DNA from: Rhabdophis nuchalis
Lineage: Eukaryota > Chordata > Lepidosauria > Squamata > Natricidae
Assembly: GCA_039707465.1 (NCBI GenBank)
Contig: CM077648.1
Location: forward strand, 29,763,119 to 29,827,118
DNA length: 64,000 bases
Direction of reading: 5' to 3'
In this document: positions 33,498-45,030 of the stretch, piece by piece
Layout: each line of letters starts with the position of its first letter
How positions within the stretch are numbered: the first letter of the stretch is position 1
The notes under the pieces: generated by a model
What the model saw: the letters and a program-made list of their open reading frames with translations, nothing else
Database searches by the model: none
Told to the model about the DNA's origin: nothing
Made by a program: the position numbers and the translations under genes

Positions 33498-35252
33498 TGC
33501 AGGAACTTTTCCTGTGGCAAAGAGGTCATATAAGCAGCCTTACACAGGTTAGCAGTAGCTACTAATTAGCTAATAGCTGAATCTACACTGATATTCCGGA
33601 ACAAGCAGAAACACAAAGAAAATGTAAAATGAGAAACTTGCCCTGACTGTTGTCTTTGGGCATTTTCACTTCCATCACAATAATTCAGCAAGTTGTCATC
33701 ATGCCTTACACCCTGGTATGTTCTGCACTTGAATCAGAAGAACTACTCCAAGTGAAGCTGTTTAATTTCTTTGGACATAGGGTAATCTTACATGTGCATA
33801 ACTCACTGATGTAAGCAGAGTTGTTTTTTTCAAGACTGCTGAAAAATTAATTTTAATAGGGAACTTTTTCCTCTCTCTCTTTACCAGAAAGCTTCGAGTC
33901 TAAACATGTCCCACTGTATACTAGGAATGACGTTGTAAATGGTAGGCAAGACTAAAACGAAAAATTGTGTAGAGCCAGAAGAAAAACTCATTTTGCTTAA
34001 TTTAAATGTAATAGGGCTTATATTTCCCTACTTTCATCAGCTTTAAGTTACAATTTATGGTCTTTTACTGGAGAAATGCTGGGAGCACAACCAAGGCGTA
34101 TGCTGTTAAAATCCAGATAATTTGCCCTTATAGGATCTGTTCCTCACACTGCTTTTCTTTGTCAGGGCCATTTTCTACATCCCCTGGGAGGCTTTTGCAT
34201 TAAAGACCTTGAAGCGGGGAGCATGGAGAGGACAATAAGGCACAGTAGAACCACTACCTCTCCAAACACCTGGTTTGAACATCCCCAGATCCACATTGGT
34301 CCTTTTCAAAGAAAAACCAAAATTGGTGTGGAGACTTTTGTCTTCTGGTATCTCATCCATTTTTCCTAAATGACAACAAAGGCATTTTCGCTGTATCTTG
34401 TTTCCTGCTTCCAAATGGATGCTGATATCCACCATGGATGCTGACAACCACCATGGACAACCATCCATGGTGGTTGTCCCAGTGAAGCAAGGGTAGTCGA
34501 GATGTGGGTTTCAGCCTGATCCTCTGATTCTAAAACGCTAGTTGCACACATGAGTTGTTCACATGCAAAAGATCTTTAAGCCACTGAAGCTACCTGTGCA
34601 CTTGGTTCCCCGCCCCCCTTGTTATGGCTGAGTTCTTATTTAATCTGCTTTCTGGAGCCAATGCCTTCAATTGCCAAGAAAAGGCTGATATAGTCAGGTG
34701 ATACTGTGTCCTGTTTTCCTCACCTGCAGCACTAAAGTTTTCCCACCTGCAAAGAGGTACATCTGACTTTAACAAGCGATACATTGGAAAGTTGGATGTG
34801 TCTTTGATGCTTTTGGGAAAGCAAGCTCCAGAATACGTACTAAAAATGTCTAATGCTTCTTTCTCTAATTATAGAGAAGATTATAGGAATAAGTGCTATA
34901 TAATTATCACTGTATTACTTCCCAGAGATTCCTGATGTTACGAAAAAAAGTGGGAGGGATAGTTTCTGAAAAATTGAAGTACAAGCAGCTAAAATATTTG
35001 GGAGTTGAACAGCTTACCAAGGCTGAAAATGTAACTTAGATAAGCTACAAGAACGCCAGAGTGCTTGAAAATAAGCTAAATTGTTGTTTTATTTATCTCA
35101 TTTAGAAACTCCCATCGCCCTCATTTAGGGATTTCTTATATATTAACAAATCCTGAATTTGCATGTTTCCCTCTGACAGGAAAAATATATATGCATCAGC
35201 CGATTACATGAGGAATAGAAATAATAGCCAGATAATGCCTTGGAAGAGAATG
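33498..35252. other. Unique stretch
   Basis: No repeat family or exon is recognised except the short perfect hairpin at 34443-34478. Confidence 0.45.
34443..34478. repeat. Perfect 15-bp inverted repeat with 6-bp loop
   Basis: GACAACCACCATGGA at 34443-34457 is the exact reverse complement of TCCATGGTGGTTGTC at 34464-34478. Confidence 0.95.
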
Positions 35253-35534
35253 TATATTATTATATTATATTAATTATATTATATTATATTATATTATATT
35301 ATATTATATTATATTATATTATATTATATTATATTATATTATTATATTATATTATATTATATTATATTATATTATATTATATTATATTATATTATATTAT
35401 ATTATATTATATTATATTATATTATATTATATTATATTATATTATATTATATTATATTATATTATATTATATTATATTATATTATATTATATTATATTAT
35501 ATTATATTATATTATATTATATTATATTATTATT
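35253..35534. repeat. (ATATT)n pentanucleotide array
   Basis: About 282 bp of nearly pure ATATT units with a phase slip (ATTATTATATT) near 35338 and at both ends. The open frame through it is an artefact of the repeat. Confidence 0.98.
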
Positions 35535-37233
35535 TAGATGTTTAAAGGTGGTCAATGAGTTACCATTTATAAAATAAAATAATTTTAGAATTACATTTTC
35601 AGAAAGATTAAATAGCAATTACATTAAAGATATATGTATATTTCAGTGAGGTAAAAGCAAGATCAATGTCATAAAACAAATTTTGCAGTCTAGATGCCGT
35701 CCAAGGGTATCAAATTTATTTCTAATAATTTCCTTCAATAGTTGTTATTCTGGCTGGGAAATTTTGGAGCTGAAACCCAAGCAATTACAGGATGCTCATG
35801 TTAGGGAAAATTAGTATTACTGACTAAGTAGCTTTTTCTAAGGCCAATAAATGCACCAATGTCAGAACCTGTAGGAAAGATGTATGAACAACAAATAGGT
35901 GATAGTGGAAAGCAAACACAGAGTCTCTTCTGGACATCACAGGGTCACAGTTCAACAGTCAAAAATTAATCCTGTCCTTATCTACGTTCCAAACAGTTCA
36001 ATAATAGAGATCAAATTGATCCTTGAAACTGAACTCAGGGGGAAAAAATCATGATCCGCTAATCTTGCTTTTAAAAGACAAGCAGTGTTAGTGCTGGCAT
36101 CTTTATTTCATACCAGGAAATTTCCATTTTCTTTCTGCAAAACAGCCATACATACAAATCTATCTCATTTCAAAGAATGAATACATTATTGTGACCCACA
36201 TATTTGTCTTCTCCTGTAAAAGCTAAACTTAGTTCATTGGTAATGGCTCCTGAATAGAAATCTAAAACTATATTTCTAATTCAAAAATTCAAGTGTCACA
36301 ATATCATTTACATAAATACTTATATATATGTACTATACCAGTGCTATTCCATTCCATTCCAACTTTATGCAGAACAAAGAAAATAAAACTGATGACAGGC
36401 CAAATAATAAAAATACTGAAGTTATTTTCATGAATACCATTCACTATGTGTTCCTTCTATTCTTGCAAAATTTCCTTTTATCCTTATTTTGTAAGATAGA
36501 CAAATACATAAATTCAGCATTCATATTTCTGAAATGCCCCATTACTACTTCATTCAGGATATTTTAATGCGAATATATCCAATTTACAGTTCCACATAAG
36601 GTGGGCAGAAGCACAGTCTTATTGAGATATTTCCCCTAATTTCAAAAAAACATCCGTTCCTTGTAACAGTTCACATGCTACCTATTATTTATCAGCATTT
36701 GCTTATTTTAAAATGTCTTCATCCATCTTTCCACCTTCCTAAGATACAAATATTCATCTATTTGCTCTAGTTTTCCACCATTTATGTATGAAGATTTATT
36801 TCATCTTCCTTGCCATATACAACTCCTTTGTTTTTGATATATTAATGTTCCGATCAATACCCTTTGTTCCCTCTTAACATTCACTGAAAATGTTAGACTT
36901 GATTCCAACATACCATAAATTGCATACAGAAATATCTTTACATTTACATTCCTGACCAACATATCTTTAACACTACTATAAACATTCACCATACACTTAT
37001 CCATAATTACATTAAACATTAAAGGAAAGCATATCTTGGCTCAATGTATGAATTCATCCCCTAGGGCTACCTTGGCTTCAAACAATATTACATTATAACT
37101 GAAAATGTCAACAGTTCTGAAGCAGGAGTCTGATTCTACATTTCACTATATAATCTGCCCATCCACCAGAGAAGGCATGTTATGCAAATGTTTCATATAT
37201 AAATAAAGTATATGAAATATTTATGCAACAATA
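35535..37233. other. AT-rich unique stretch
   Basis: No repeat family, RNA gene or coding exon is recognised. Confidence 0.45.
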
Positions 37234-37237
37234 ATAT

Positions 37238-37477
37238 CAGATACTTTGGCCGCCCAATGTGAAGGAAGGACTCACTGGAGAAGAGCCTAAAGCTGGGAAA
37301 TACTGAGAGCAAAAGAAGGGGATAACAGAGAATGAGGTGTCTCGATGAAGTCACCGAAGTAGTAGGTGTGAGCTTAAATGGACTCCAGAGGATGGTAGAG
37401 GACAGGAAGGCCTGGAGGAACGTTGTCCATGGGGTCATAATGGGTCAGACATGACTTTGCAACTAACAACAATAACA
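37238..37477 (+). mobile_element. BovB-type LINE 3' end
   Basis: It contains CGTGAGCTTAAATGGACTCC-like sequence (TGTGAGCTTAAATGG), GAGGATGGTAGAGGACAGG and AAGGCCTGGAGGAACG, ending CTAACAACAATAACA, a typical BovB tail. TATCAGATA-like flanks at about 37234-37242 and 37479-37487 could be a short target duplication overlapping the element start. This copy is opposite in orientation to 23791-24330. Confidence 0.82.
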
Positions 37478-37893
37478 GTATCAGATAGCATGGAAAATAT
37501 AGTTAATTTTGATATTTGAACAGCACAATAGTGGAAAGACTATTTAAAAAATACAATCCTTTTGACTGTATTACATAATGTTCATTTCAATAATGAAGAA
37601 ATTAGGAGAACAATTTCTGTTTACATTGTTCATATCTTTGAAACATACTGCTTTACATTTGGGCAGGCATCACTCCTATTACTGCATTATGCTTTTATTT
37701 AGGATTTTTTCCAGATAAATGTCTTGCTAAAAGGAAAAATTAAAATAACCAATCAAACAACAAATTTAAAATATATATCAAACGCAAAAAAAAAGGTATG
37801 CTGCAAGTAGATATTCCAAGAATAATGGGATGTAATGCATGAACTGTGTAAGAGATAATGATGGAAATGGGATTGCCTTTCATTAGAATGTGT

Positions 37894-38095
37894 TAATGAG
37901 CCCTGGTGGCAGAGTGGTTAAAGTGCTGTGTTAAAGTTCAATCCTGACTGAACTCAAGGTTGAATCAGACTTCCTTCCTTCCTTCCAAGTTTGGTAAAAT
38001 GAGGATCCAGATTGTAAGTAATGCTTACATTGTAAACTACCTAGAGAATTCTGTAAAGCATTACCAGTGGTATATAAGCCTAAATGCTATTGCTG
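37894..38095 (+). mobile_element. tRNA-derived squamate SINE, second copy
   Basis: GAGCCCTGGTGGCAGAGTGG head, AAAGTTCAATCCTGAC B box, TGGTAAAATGAGGATCC body and TAAATGCTATTGCTGTT tail match 11493-11785. It is more diverged and has a short TTCC run. Confidence 0.8.
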
Positions 38096-38109
38096 TTAGT
38101 CTGACTTCC

Positions 38110-38242
38110 TAGGGCTGTCAAACTCCTGGCCCATGAGCCGGATGCACCATGTGCTGGCCATGCCCACATCTGGTTTAAAGGGTTTAAAAAGTCCTGAAAT
38201 GTCACATGACACTGTTGTGACAACATGAGTTTGACACCCCTG
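38110..38242. mobile_element. Non-autonomous hAT element, GTCAAACTC family
   Basis: It opens AGGGCTGTCAAACTC and closes GAGTTTGACACCCCTG, with TGGCCATGCCCACATCTGG inside. The first C of the CAG terminus has changed. A convincing 8-bp duplication was not found. Related copies are at 39751 and 44106. Confidence 0.72.
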
Positions 38243-39750
38243 TTCTAAGTTGCCTCTTCAGGCAGATCTGATAAGTGATACTTCCAGATATAAGGTGTTT
38301 CCTGCAATCAGAAAGCCTTAATAGTGGGGATACCCCCCCCCCCCCATATTGGGAATAACAGATGTACATTTCATAAAATCCAAATAACATTCTAGATGGC
38401 AACAAAGAGAATAAACACCTTTGTTTTCATCTAGATTTCTGTGGTTCAAAATTAGTATGCCTCTCCAAACCTCTTTGACATTTGATTTCATATAAAGGTT
38501 AAGCTGGGCTCAGCTGATGCAAATTAGCTCTGAGAAGTTTGTAAATTATGATGACATCACTGTACTCACCTGAGTCCCACAAAAATGTAAGCCACAAACT
38601 CTTTGGTTGGTTTGGGTTTAGAAAGTTTCTCTCAGTCAGTATAGGCCAGGCCTGGTAGGAACAAAGGGAGACAGGACATACACCCAATCACAGCAAAACT
38701 TTGCTTAATTCCCACAAACAGGCCAAGATCTCAGAGCGCGACAAGTAGGTAACAGATTCCTTGTAAAATCAACACTGGGATCAGCACTCTACCTCCCAGT
38801 CTTTTTGAGTCTTTGGGCCCCACCCCTGTCCATCTGGCTACTCACACCCAGCAGGAACCACCATCCGGCACACGTCAGTGTTAGGGCAGTGTATGTCCAG
38901 CCACCACAGAATCCGCCAGGGCCAACATCTATCTGGTGGCAAAGTCCTCCATGGTATGGGACCACTGCAGCAGGCCACTGAGACCGATCCGCTGGGCAGC
39001 GCAGGTTTGTCAAGGAACACCACATCCATTAGGTGTCATCAGCTGTGGGGCCACCGCCAGCCAGCCACTGCCTGGCTCGCTACCTCACTCGTTGCTCCCA
39101 CTGCCTTAACCCCTCCCCCCCAGTATGGTGAGCCCCATGCTGGGGCTCAACAGTTCTAGCCAATAGTTATTTATTTTATAAAATCTGGTTACAGAAATTA
39201 TCACTTAATATAATATGTAAATTTTATCACAGTTGACCATGACAGTATCTTAAAGTCAAATGACAGTGAAAGATTTATTCAAAGTTAAAGCCAACTTTGG
39301 AACAAAAATAATGCTTCTTCAAAAAGAAGTCAGGAGAAATATTTCTCAAAGACAGATCCCTATTGTATTAAGGGGGGGAAATGAATAAGATTGATTGCAT
39401 AAATGGACTAGCTGTTGGATATGGACTTCCGAGAGCAAACCATTTCCCAGTTCAACTATTAATTCAATGTGCAGACTTGGGAAAATTAATGTATCATATT
39501 CAATCATCTCTGATACTTTATGGGAAGAATGGCAGCCTAACTAATTTTTAAGACTATTTTGGCTAAGAATTCCTGCTAATTCTATATCCCATACTTGGCT
39601 GTCATCCATGCATTTCAAAAGGACACTAACAACTTTAACTTTCTTCTAAAAATTCTGATATATTGGCATAAGTGTGTACATCATATAAACTGACCTTTAT
39701 ATATGGGGAGCAAATCCCACACTCACTTGCATTGATGATATTACCTAATG
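38243..39750. other. Unique stretch with a GC-rich block
   Basis: A 13-base C run lies at 38333-38345. A GC-rich block at about 38780-39150 stands out from AT-rich flanks and is not assigned to any family. Confidence 0.5.
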
Positions 39751-39875
39751 TAGGGGTGTCAAACTCATGGGCCACAGGTCAGATGCATCACACCCACGCC
39801 TGGTTTAGTGAAGGGGAAAAAATGTCGTGATATATCACATGATGACTCCATGATGATACAAGTTTGACACCCCTG
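39751..39875. mobile_element. Non-autonomous hAT element, GTCAAACTC family
   Basis: It opens TAGGGGTGTCAAACTCATGG and closes AAGTTTGACACCCCTG. Flanks ACCTAATG and ACCTACAG match at 6 of 8. Confidence 0.8.
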
Positions 39876-40267
39876 ACCTACAGATGCAAGCAAATAACCA
39901 AGCATAGGCATCACCACGGACCCCCCAATCTCTGCAATGGCTATTTGTGAATAGTATCCAACAGCTTAATACAAATCACCTGGCATAGAATGATTCAAAA
40001 TTAAATTACCATTACAAGTTTTCCTTAAGGTAATCTACAATTAAGTTGAGCAAAAGATAGAGTAAAGAAAGCAACTACTTAAACCAGTTTATGTTTCTAG
40101 GCTGATTATTTTAAAAAATCAGCTAAGTGAAGGTATATTACGAGAATAATTTGGTTTTCCCTCATTTCAAAATGGTGGGTTAAAGTTATAATATGGGGTT
40201 TTCACTGAACTTTCCAACAATGTCAATTGTTTAATAGTGGAATAGAATCTTTCAGACTAGGGAAAGC
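39876..40267. other. AT-rich unique stretch
   Basis: Nothing recognised. Confidence 0.45.
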
Positions 40268-40940
40268 TTGATTCCCTCCAGAAATTTTATTTATTTATTT
40301 ATTTATTTTATTTAATTTGTAGACCGCCCCCTCTCCCCGAAGGGACTTGGGGCGGTGCACAGGACTTTAAAAACGCATTTAAAAAGTACAAACAATACAA
40401 CATTTAAAATAGAATTAAATAATTTACCTGCGCCAGAATGTAAAATCTAAAAACCTTAAAAACCCTTAACCCTAATTCCCGGCAAACCCTATTAAAACAT
40501 TTTAGGTTAATATACAGCTTAGGAGGGATAGATTAGGCCAGGCCGGCCAGATGAAAAAAGTACATTAGCTTTTGGCGGAAGGAGCGGAGGTCTGTAGTTG
40601 TTCTAAGATCGGGGGGTAGGTCATTCCAGAGGGTCAGGCCCACCACAGAGAAGGCCCTTCCCCTGGGCATTGCCCGCTGGCACTGCCTAGTGGACGGCAC
40701 CCGGAGAAGTCCCTCTCTGTGGGAGCGAATTGGCCGGAGGGATGTATGAGGCAGAATGCGATCCCGCAAGTATCTAGGTCCCGTGCCATGGAGCGCTTTA
40801 AAGATGGTAATCAATACCTTGAAGCGCACCCAAAAGACCACAGGTAGCCAGTGCAGCTCGCGCAGAAGCGGTGTAATGTGGGAGAACCTGGAGGCTCCCA
40901 GGACTGCCTGCGCGGCCGCGTTCTGGACTAACTGTAGCAT
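40268..40940 (-). mobile_element. L2-like LINE, 5'-truncated, 3' end
   Basis: A (TTTA)n tail at 40288-40311 is followed by GACCGCCCCCTCTCCCCGAA, the family 3' UTR. A 135-codon frame (40533-40940, minus) encodes the ORF2 C-terminus: LQLVQNAAAQAVLGA, HITPLLRELHWLPV, PRGRAFSVVGLTLWNDLP. A 16-bp tandem repeat abuts the 5' junction. Confidence 0.88.
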
Positions 40941-40941
40941 T

Positions 40942-40975
40942 TTGGATATGTCCTATGATTTGGATATGTCCTATG
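40942..40975. repeat. Two tandem copies of TTGGATATGTCCTATG
   Basis: The 16-bp unit lies at 40942-40957 and 40959-40974 just beyond the L2-like 5' junction. Confidence 0.93.
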
Positions 40976-41213
40976 TTGCCTTGTTATTGCCTGTGTTAAA
41001 TGGTACCGGTGACCTTTGGTTCAAAATATCTGAATGGTTGTCTACAGTTTCCTTAGAAGATGGTTATTTCTTCTTCCTTGCAAATTCTAAGCAGATGATC
41101 CACTTCAGTGTTGCACCTATGCTAGCAGAAAAGTGGACTAAATGCCTTTTGAGACCTCTCCAAAACATTTTACTGTGTTTATTTGGTAATCCATCATTTC
41201 TACTGCTATTAGG

Positions 41214-41285
<72 letters not shown>

Positions 41286-41289
41286 TATT
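41214..41289. repeat. (ATT)n microsatellite at an L2-like 3' end
   Basis: About 23 ATT units abut the 3' UTR of the next element. The tail of the neighbouring copy at 40288 is TTTA, so the two tails have different repeat units. Confidence 0.97.
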
Positions 41290-42201
41290 GGACTTCTAGA
41301 CCGCCCCCTCTCCCCGAAGGGACTCGGGGCGGTGTACAGGTACCAATTAAAACCATACAATCAACATACATATAACTAAAATCGAATTAAATAAACCCCT
41401 GTACAAATTTATAAAAATTAAAAACTTAACCTTAAAACCAAATCACAAAATTTAAAAATACAAACTGAGGTGGGAAAGCTGAATTAGGCCAGGCCGGTTA
41501 GATGAAACAAGTGGGTTTTGAGTTTCTGGCGGAAGGAGCGGAGATCTGTGGTCGTTCTAATGTCAGGGGGAAGATCATTCCAGAGGGTCGGGCCCGCCAC
41601 AGAGAAGGCCCTTCCCCTGGGCGTCGCCCGCTGGCACAGCCTAGTAGACGGCACCCGGAGAAGTCCCTCTCTGTGTGAGCGAATCGGCCGAAGGGATGTG
41701 TGGGGCAGGATACGATCCCGCAAATAACTAGGTCCTGTGCCATGGAGCACTTTGAAGGTGATAATCAACACCTTGAAATGCACCCGAAAAGCCACAAGCA
41801 GCCAGTGCAGCCCGCGCAGGAGAGGTGTTACGTGGGAGTATCTAGAGACTCCCGAAACTGCCCGCGCGGCCGCATTCTGAACCAACTGCAGCCTTCGGGT
41901 GCATCTCAAGGGGAGCCCCATGTAGAGAGCGTTGCAGTAGTCTAGCCGGGACGTCACAAGTGCATGAGTGACTGTGCGAAGGGCGTCCCGGTCCAATAGG
42001 GGACGCAATTGGCGCACCAGGCGAACCTGGTGGAACGCCCCCCTTGCCACGGCTGTCACATGGTTATCCATTGACAGCCGGGCATCTAGAAGGATGCCTC
42101 CAATGGCCAGCGATGGAATCAGCTGGTTGAACCGGGGCGCCGGTAGCCACAGCCACTCAGTCTTGGACGGGTTGAGCTTGAGTCTGTTACTTCCCATCCA
42201 G
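41290..42201 (-). mobile_element. L2-like LINE, 5'-truncated, with a 237-codon open frame
   Basis: The minus-strand frame at 41484-42197 begins MGSNRLKLNPSKTEWLWLP, just after the YADD box is lost by truncation, and runs to the normal terminus HLTGLA. Compared with 7153-9381, about 14 residues (ETLAPVERARNLGV region) are missing after LAIGG. This is an in-frame deletion near 42099. The rest is open, so the copy is young. The 3' UTR has the CCGCCCCCTCTCCCCGAAGG phrase shared with 40268. Confidence 0.88.
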
Positions 42202-44097
42202 AAGTAACATCCACATCTCCATGTCTCTTATTATTACATTGATGGGAGGGGTAGACATATATAGATTTTATATATGAATATTCCTTCATATTTTTCAGAA
42301 TATTAACAATATAATTTTTGGATAAATATGCCAATAAACAGGTGTTTAATTCAAAACAAATAAGGAGAAAGGGCTAATGGTCCGTTCAGCACTTATGAAG
42401 AATTTCAGAATTAAGGGCATTGTAGTGATGATTCCACATTATGAATTCCTTATATTTAATGGATGTGACCTACCAAATGAGTTGGTCTTACTAATTTTAC
42501 CTAAGGTTAGTATTGTTAGTAGAATGAGAATTGGTCCCTTTTTCTCTTTTGTCCCATTGCTGGTTTTACCCTTATCACCTTCCATAACCCACTGCGAAGA
42601 GTATGCTCTAACCACAGACATCTCTCGCATGGTTTATAATTCTGAATATTCAAGATTCTAATCACACAGGAAGCCTAGAGATAAAATAGGTTTGCATTGA
42701 TGGCATTTGCTTTCTGATTCATGCAGAAAATGAGAGCTTTGCTTGAATGGGTGCTGCCATTTCAGACATTATTTTTCTTACTTGTGTACTTCTATCTATA
42801 TGAGGAGTTAGAATCTTTAAATACAGCCACTGCCTTTGAAAATCTTAGTTAAAATTAATGTTTCTCATTCTTGGCAACTTTAAGATGTATGGACGTCAAC
42901 TCCCTCAATTCCTTAGCCAGCGTGGCTTTTATCTTTTTTTCATAGCATAAGTCAAACAATGACTTTGCTCATTCTTCTTCCATGTTCCATGACTTGGTTG
43001 CATGCCTAGAATCAAAATATGGAAATATAAGACTAACAATGATTAAGACACATCATTCCTTTCTCCTTAATAATAGAAGAAATTATCGAACATTTATAAT
43101 ATTCATGATGTAATTGTGCCCCATATAATAGTGGTAATTTGTGTTCCTGTGTTGTTCTTATTTTTACTAATGGATTTGCTTGTGATATCATTCTTTTTTG
43201 TGATAAAGAAAAATTATTTCAGTATTATAATGCTTATATTCTTGGAGAAGCTCCTCAATGAGATCAAATGTAATCAAGTTGGCTGGTAGCAGCTTTGTTG
43301 CTATGTAAATCTTGGCTGCCTTAGATACAATCCCTGTCGAAAAAAGGATTCAACTGATGATTTAAAATGGAATAGGATTACTTTGTTGGTTTTCATCTGA
43401 GCCTAGAGATTGTGGCTTCTTGGCCGGCTTCCCTTCTCTGGGGGTAACTGAACAGCACTGTGAGCTCAATCCTCAAACATCAAAAATATATAACTGCTTG
43501 GGGAAGATGATTAAAATTTTGGCATCACTGATACCTTGAATTCTATAGACTCAAATTTATTCTAAAACGCACACATTCCTAGTGCTAGATGTGTACATCA
43601 CACCTCTAGAAGCTGTCACTATGTTTCCAGGTTCATTGCATGCATGTAACTGAGAATTCACAAATACAAGGATCAAGATGCTCAGTAGCAGCTTAAAGAC
43701 ATACAGTATGCATAGCAAATATTTCATTTTTCCATATCCAGAATAATTCCTTCCCATGCCTCTTTTCTGACCATGATAACAGCATATATTTTCTTCGCTT
43801 TTGTTGAATAGTCCATCTTAGATATGAAGTACAGCTGTATGATCTCAACTTATTTTACTGAGCTATTATGGGGGAAATGGGAGAAGAGAGCTTTATGGAC
43901 ATTGCCTTGAATTGCACAAAATAGAAGTTGGAAATAAATCTAATTAGTAAATAAATAAAATACACATTTGAAAACCCCTACATAGACATGTCCAATCCTC
44001 CAAATATGTAGATGTCAACTGCCAATGAGCAGCTAGCTTGGAACTTAGAGGCTTGGTATCCACACAGCTCAACAGGGCAACAACTCAGGAAATGTTG
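42202..44097. other. AT-rich unique stretch
   Basis: A decayed arm of the foldback family (CTTGGCAACTTTAAGATG to AGCCAGCGTGGCT) lies at about 42870-42928. Nothing else is recognised. Confidence 0.5.
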
Positions 44098-44105
44098 ATC
44101 TAGAG

Positions 44106-44240
44106 CACGGCTGTCAAACTCGCGGCCCATGGGCCAGATGCATCACGTGGCAGCCACTCCCATGCCTGGTTTAGCAAAGGGGGAAATAGTCCTGATACAT
44201 CACGTGATGCCACCATGACAATGTGAGTTTGACACCCTTG
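44106..44240. mobile_element. Non-autonomous hAT element, GTCAAACTC family
   Basis: It opens CACGGCTGTCAAACTCGCGG and closes GAGTTTGACACCCTTG. The exact octamer ATCTAGAG lies at 44098-44105 and 44241-44248. The second octamer also serves as the left flank of the next element. Confidence 0.9.
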
Positions 44241-44248
44241 ATCTAGAG

Positions 44249-44443
44249 CAGTGGTTCTCAACCTTCCCAATGCCGTGACCTTTTAATATAGTTCTTCATG
44301 TTGTGGTGACCCACAACCATAAAATTGGGGTCTCGGTTCCTAAGACCATCGAAAATATGTGTTTTCCTATGGTCTTAAGCGACTCCTGTGAAAGGGTCAT
44401 TCGACCTCCAAAGGGGTCCCGACCCACAGGTTGAGAACCACTG
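44249..44443. mobile_element. SPIN-like non-autonomous hAT element
   Basis: It begins CAGTGGTTCTCAACCTTCC and ends GGTTGAGAACCACTG. Internal phrases are TGTTGTGGTGACCCACAACC, GGTCTTAAGCGACTCCTGTG and GGTCCCGACCCACAGG. These correspond to the non-autonomous SPIN ('Space Invaders') family, a hAT transposon known for repeated horizontal transfer among tetrapods, including squamates. The length of 195 bp fits. Flanks ATCTAGAG (44241-44248 and 44444-44451) are identical. Confidence 0.88.
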
Positions 44444-44451
44444 ATCTAGAG

Positions 44452-44934
44452 AATCTTGCTCCTAATCACTTCTGTCAGTTTTGTAATTGGCAATTCCTCT
44501 CTACAGTTAAAAAAAATACCACTGCAGTTCAATATGCAAGGTGTTTTAATGAAGTTCTTCTAATTAAAGCAAAGCATAAATCATTAAGATTGTATTATGA
44601 ATATAATATGCAATTACTATCCCTCGTTAATGATCAATCAGGAAACTACAGTGAACATTCTTGCAGGGAAATGGCCTTTCATCCTCTATTTGATCTACAT
44701 GATCACATTGGAAGAGCCAACTTCAAACAATAGTTGGGAAATGAACGGGCTAGCTATTCTTGTATGGGAATTAAAAAGTTAAGTAAAAACAGAGCTTTTG
44801 TAGAAAGTAACATCTTTCCTAACGAAAAAGAACAGAATGCCCTTAGTGAGTTCAAATGAACCAGTTTGCCATAACGTTAAACTACAAATTATCTGATGTC
44901 AACAGGGTGGACCCTGCTTTCTCTTAATCTCTCC
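44452..44934. other. Unique stretch
   Basis: A 100-codon plus-strand frame has no recognisable motif and starts inside the SPIN-like element; it is not called a gene. Confidence 0.45.
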
Positions 44935-44954
44935 CCCTCTCTCTGTCCCTCCCT

Positions 44955-45027
<73 letters not shown>
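44935..45027. repeat. (CT)n microsatellite with a (CCCT)n start
   Basis: About 93 bp of pyrimidine repeat on the plus strand. Confidence 0.97.

Positions 45028-45030
<3 letters not shown>

Noticed and set aside
35240..35545. 101-codon frame rich in Tyr, Ile and Leu
   Set aside because: It is a translation of the ATATT array.
41064..41360. Poly-Asn and poly-Leu frames
   Set aside because: They are translations of the (ATT)n tract on either strand.
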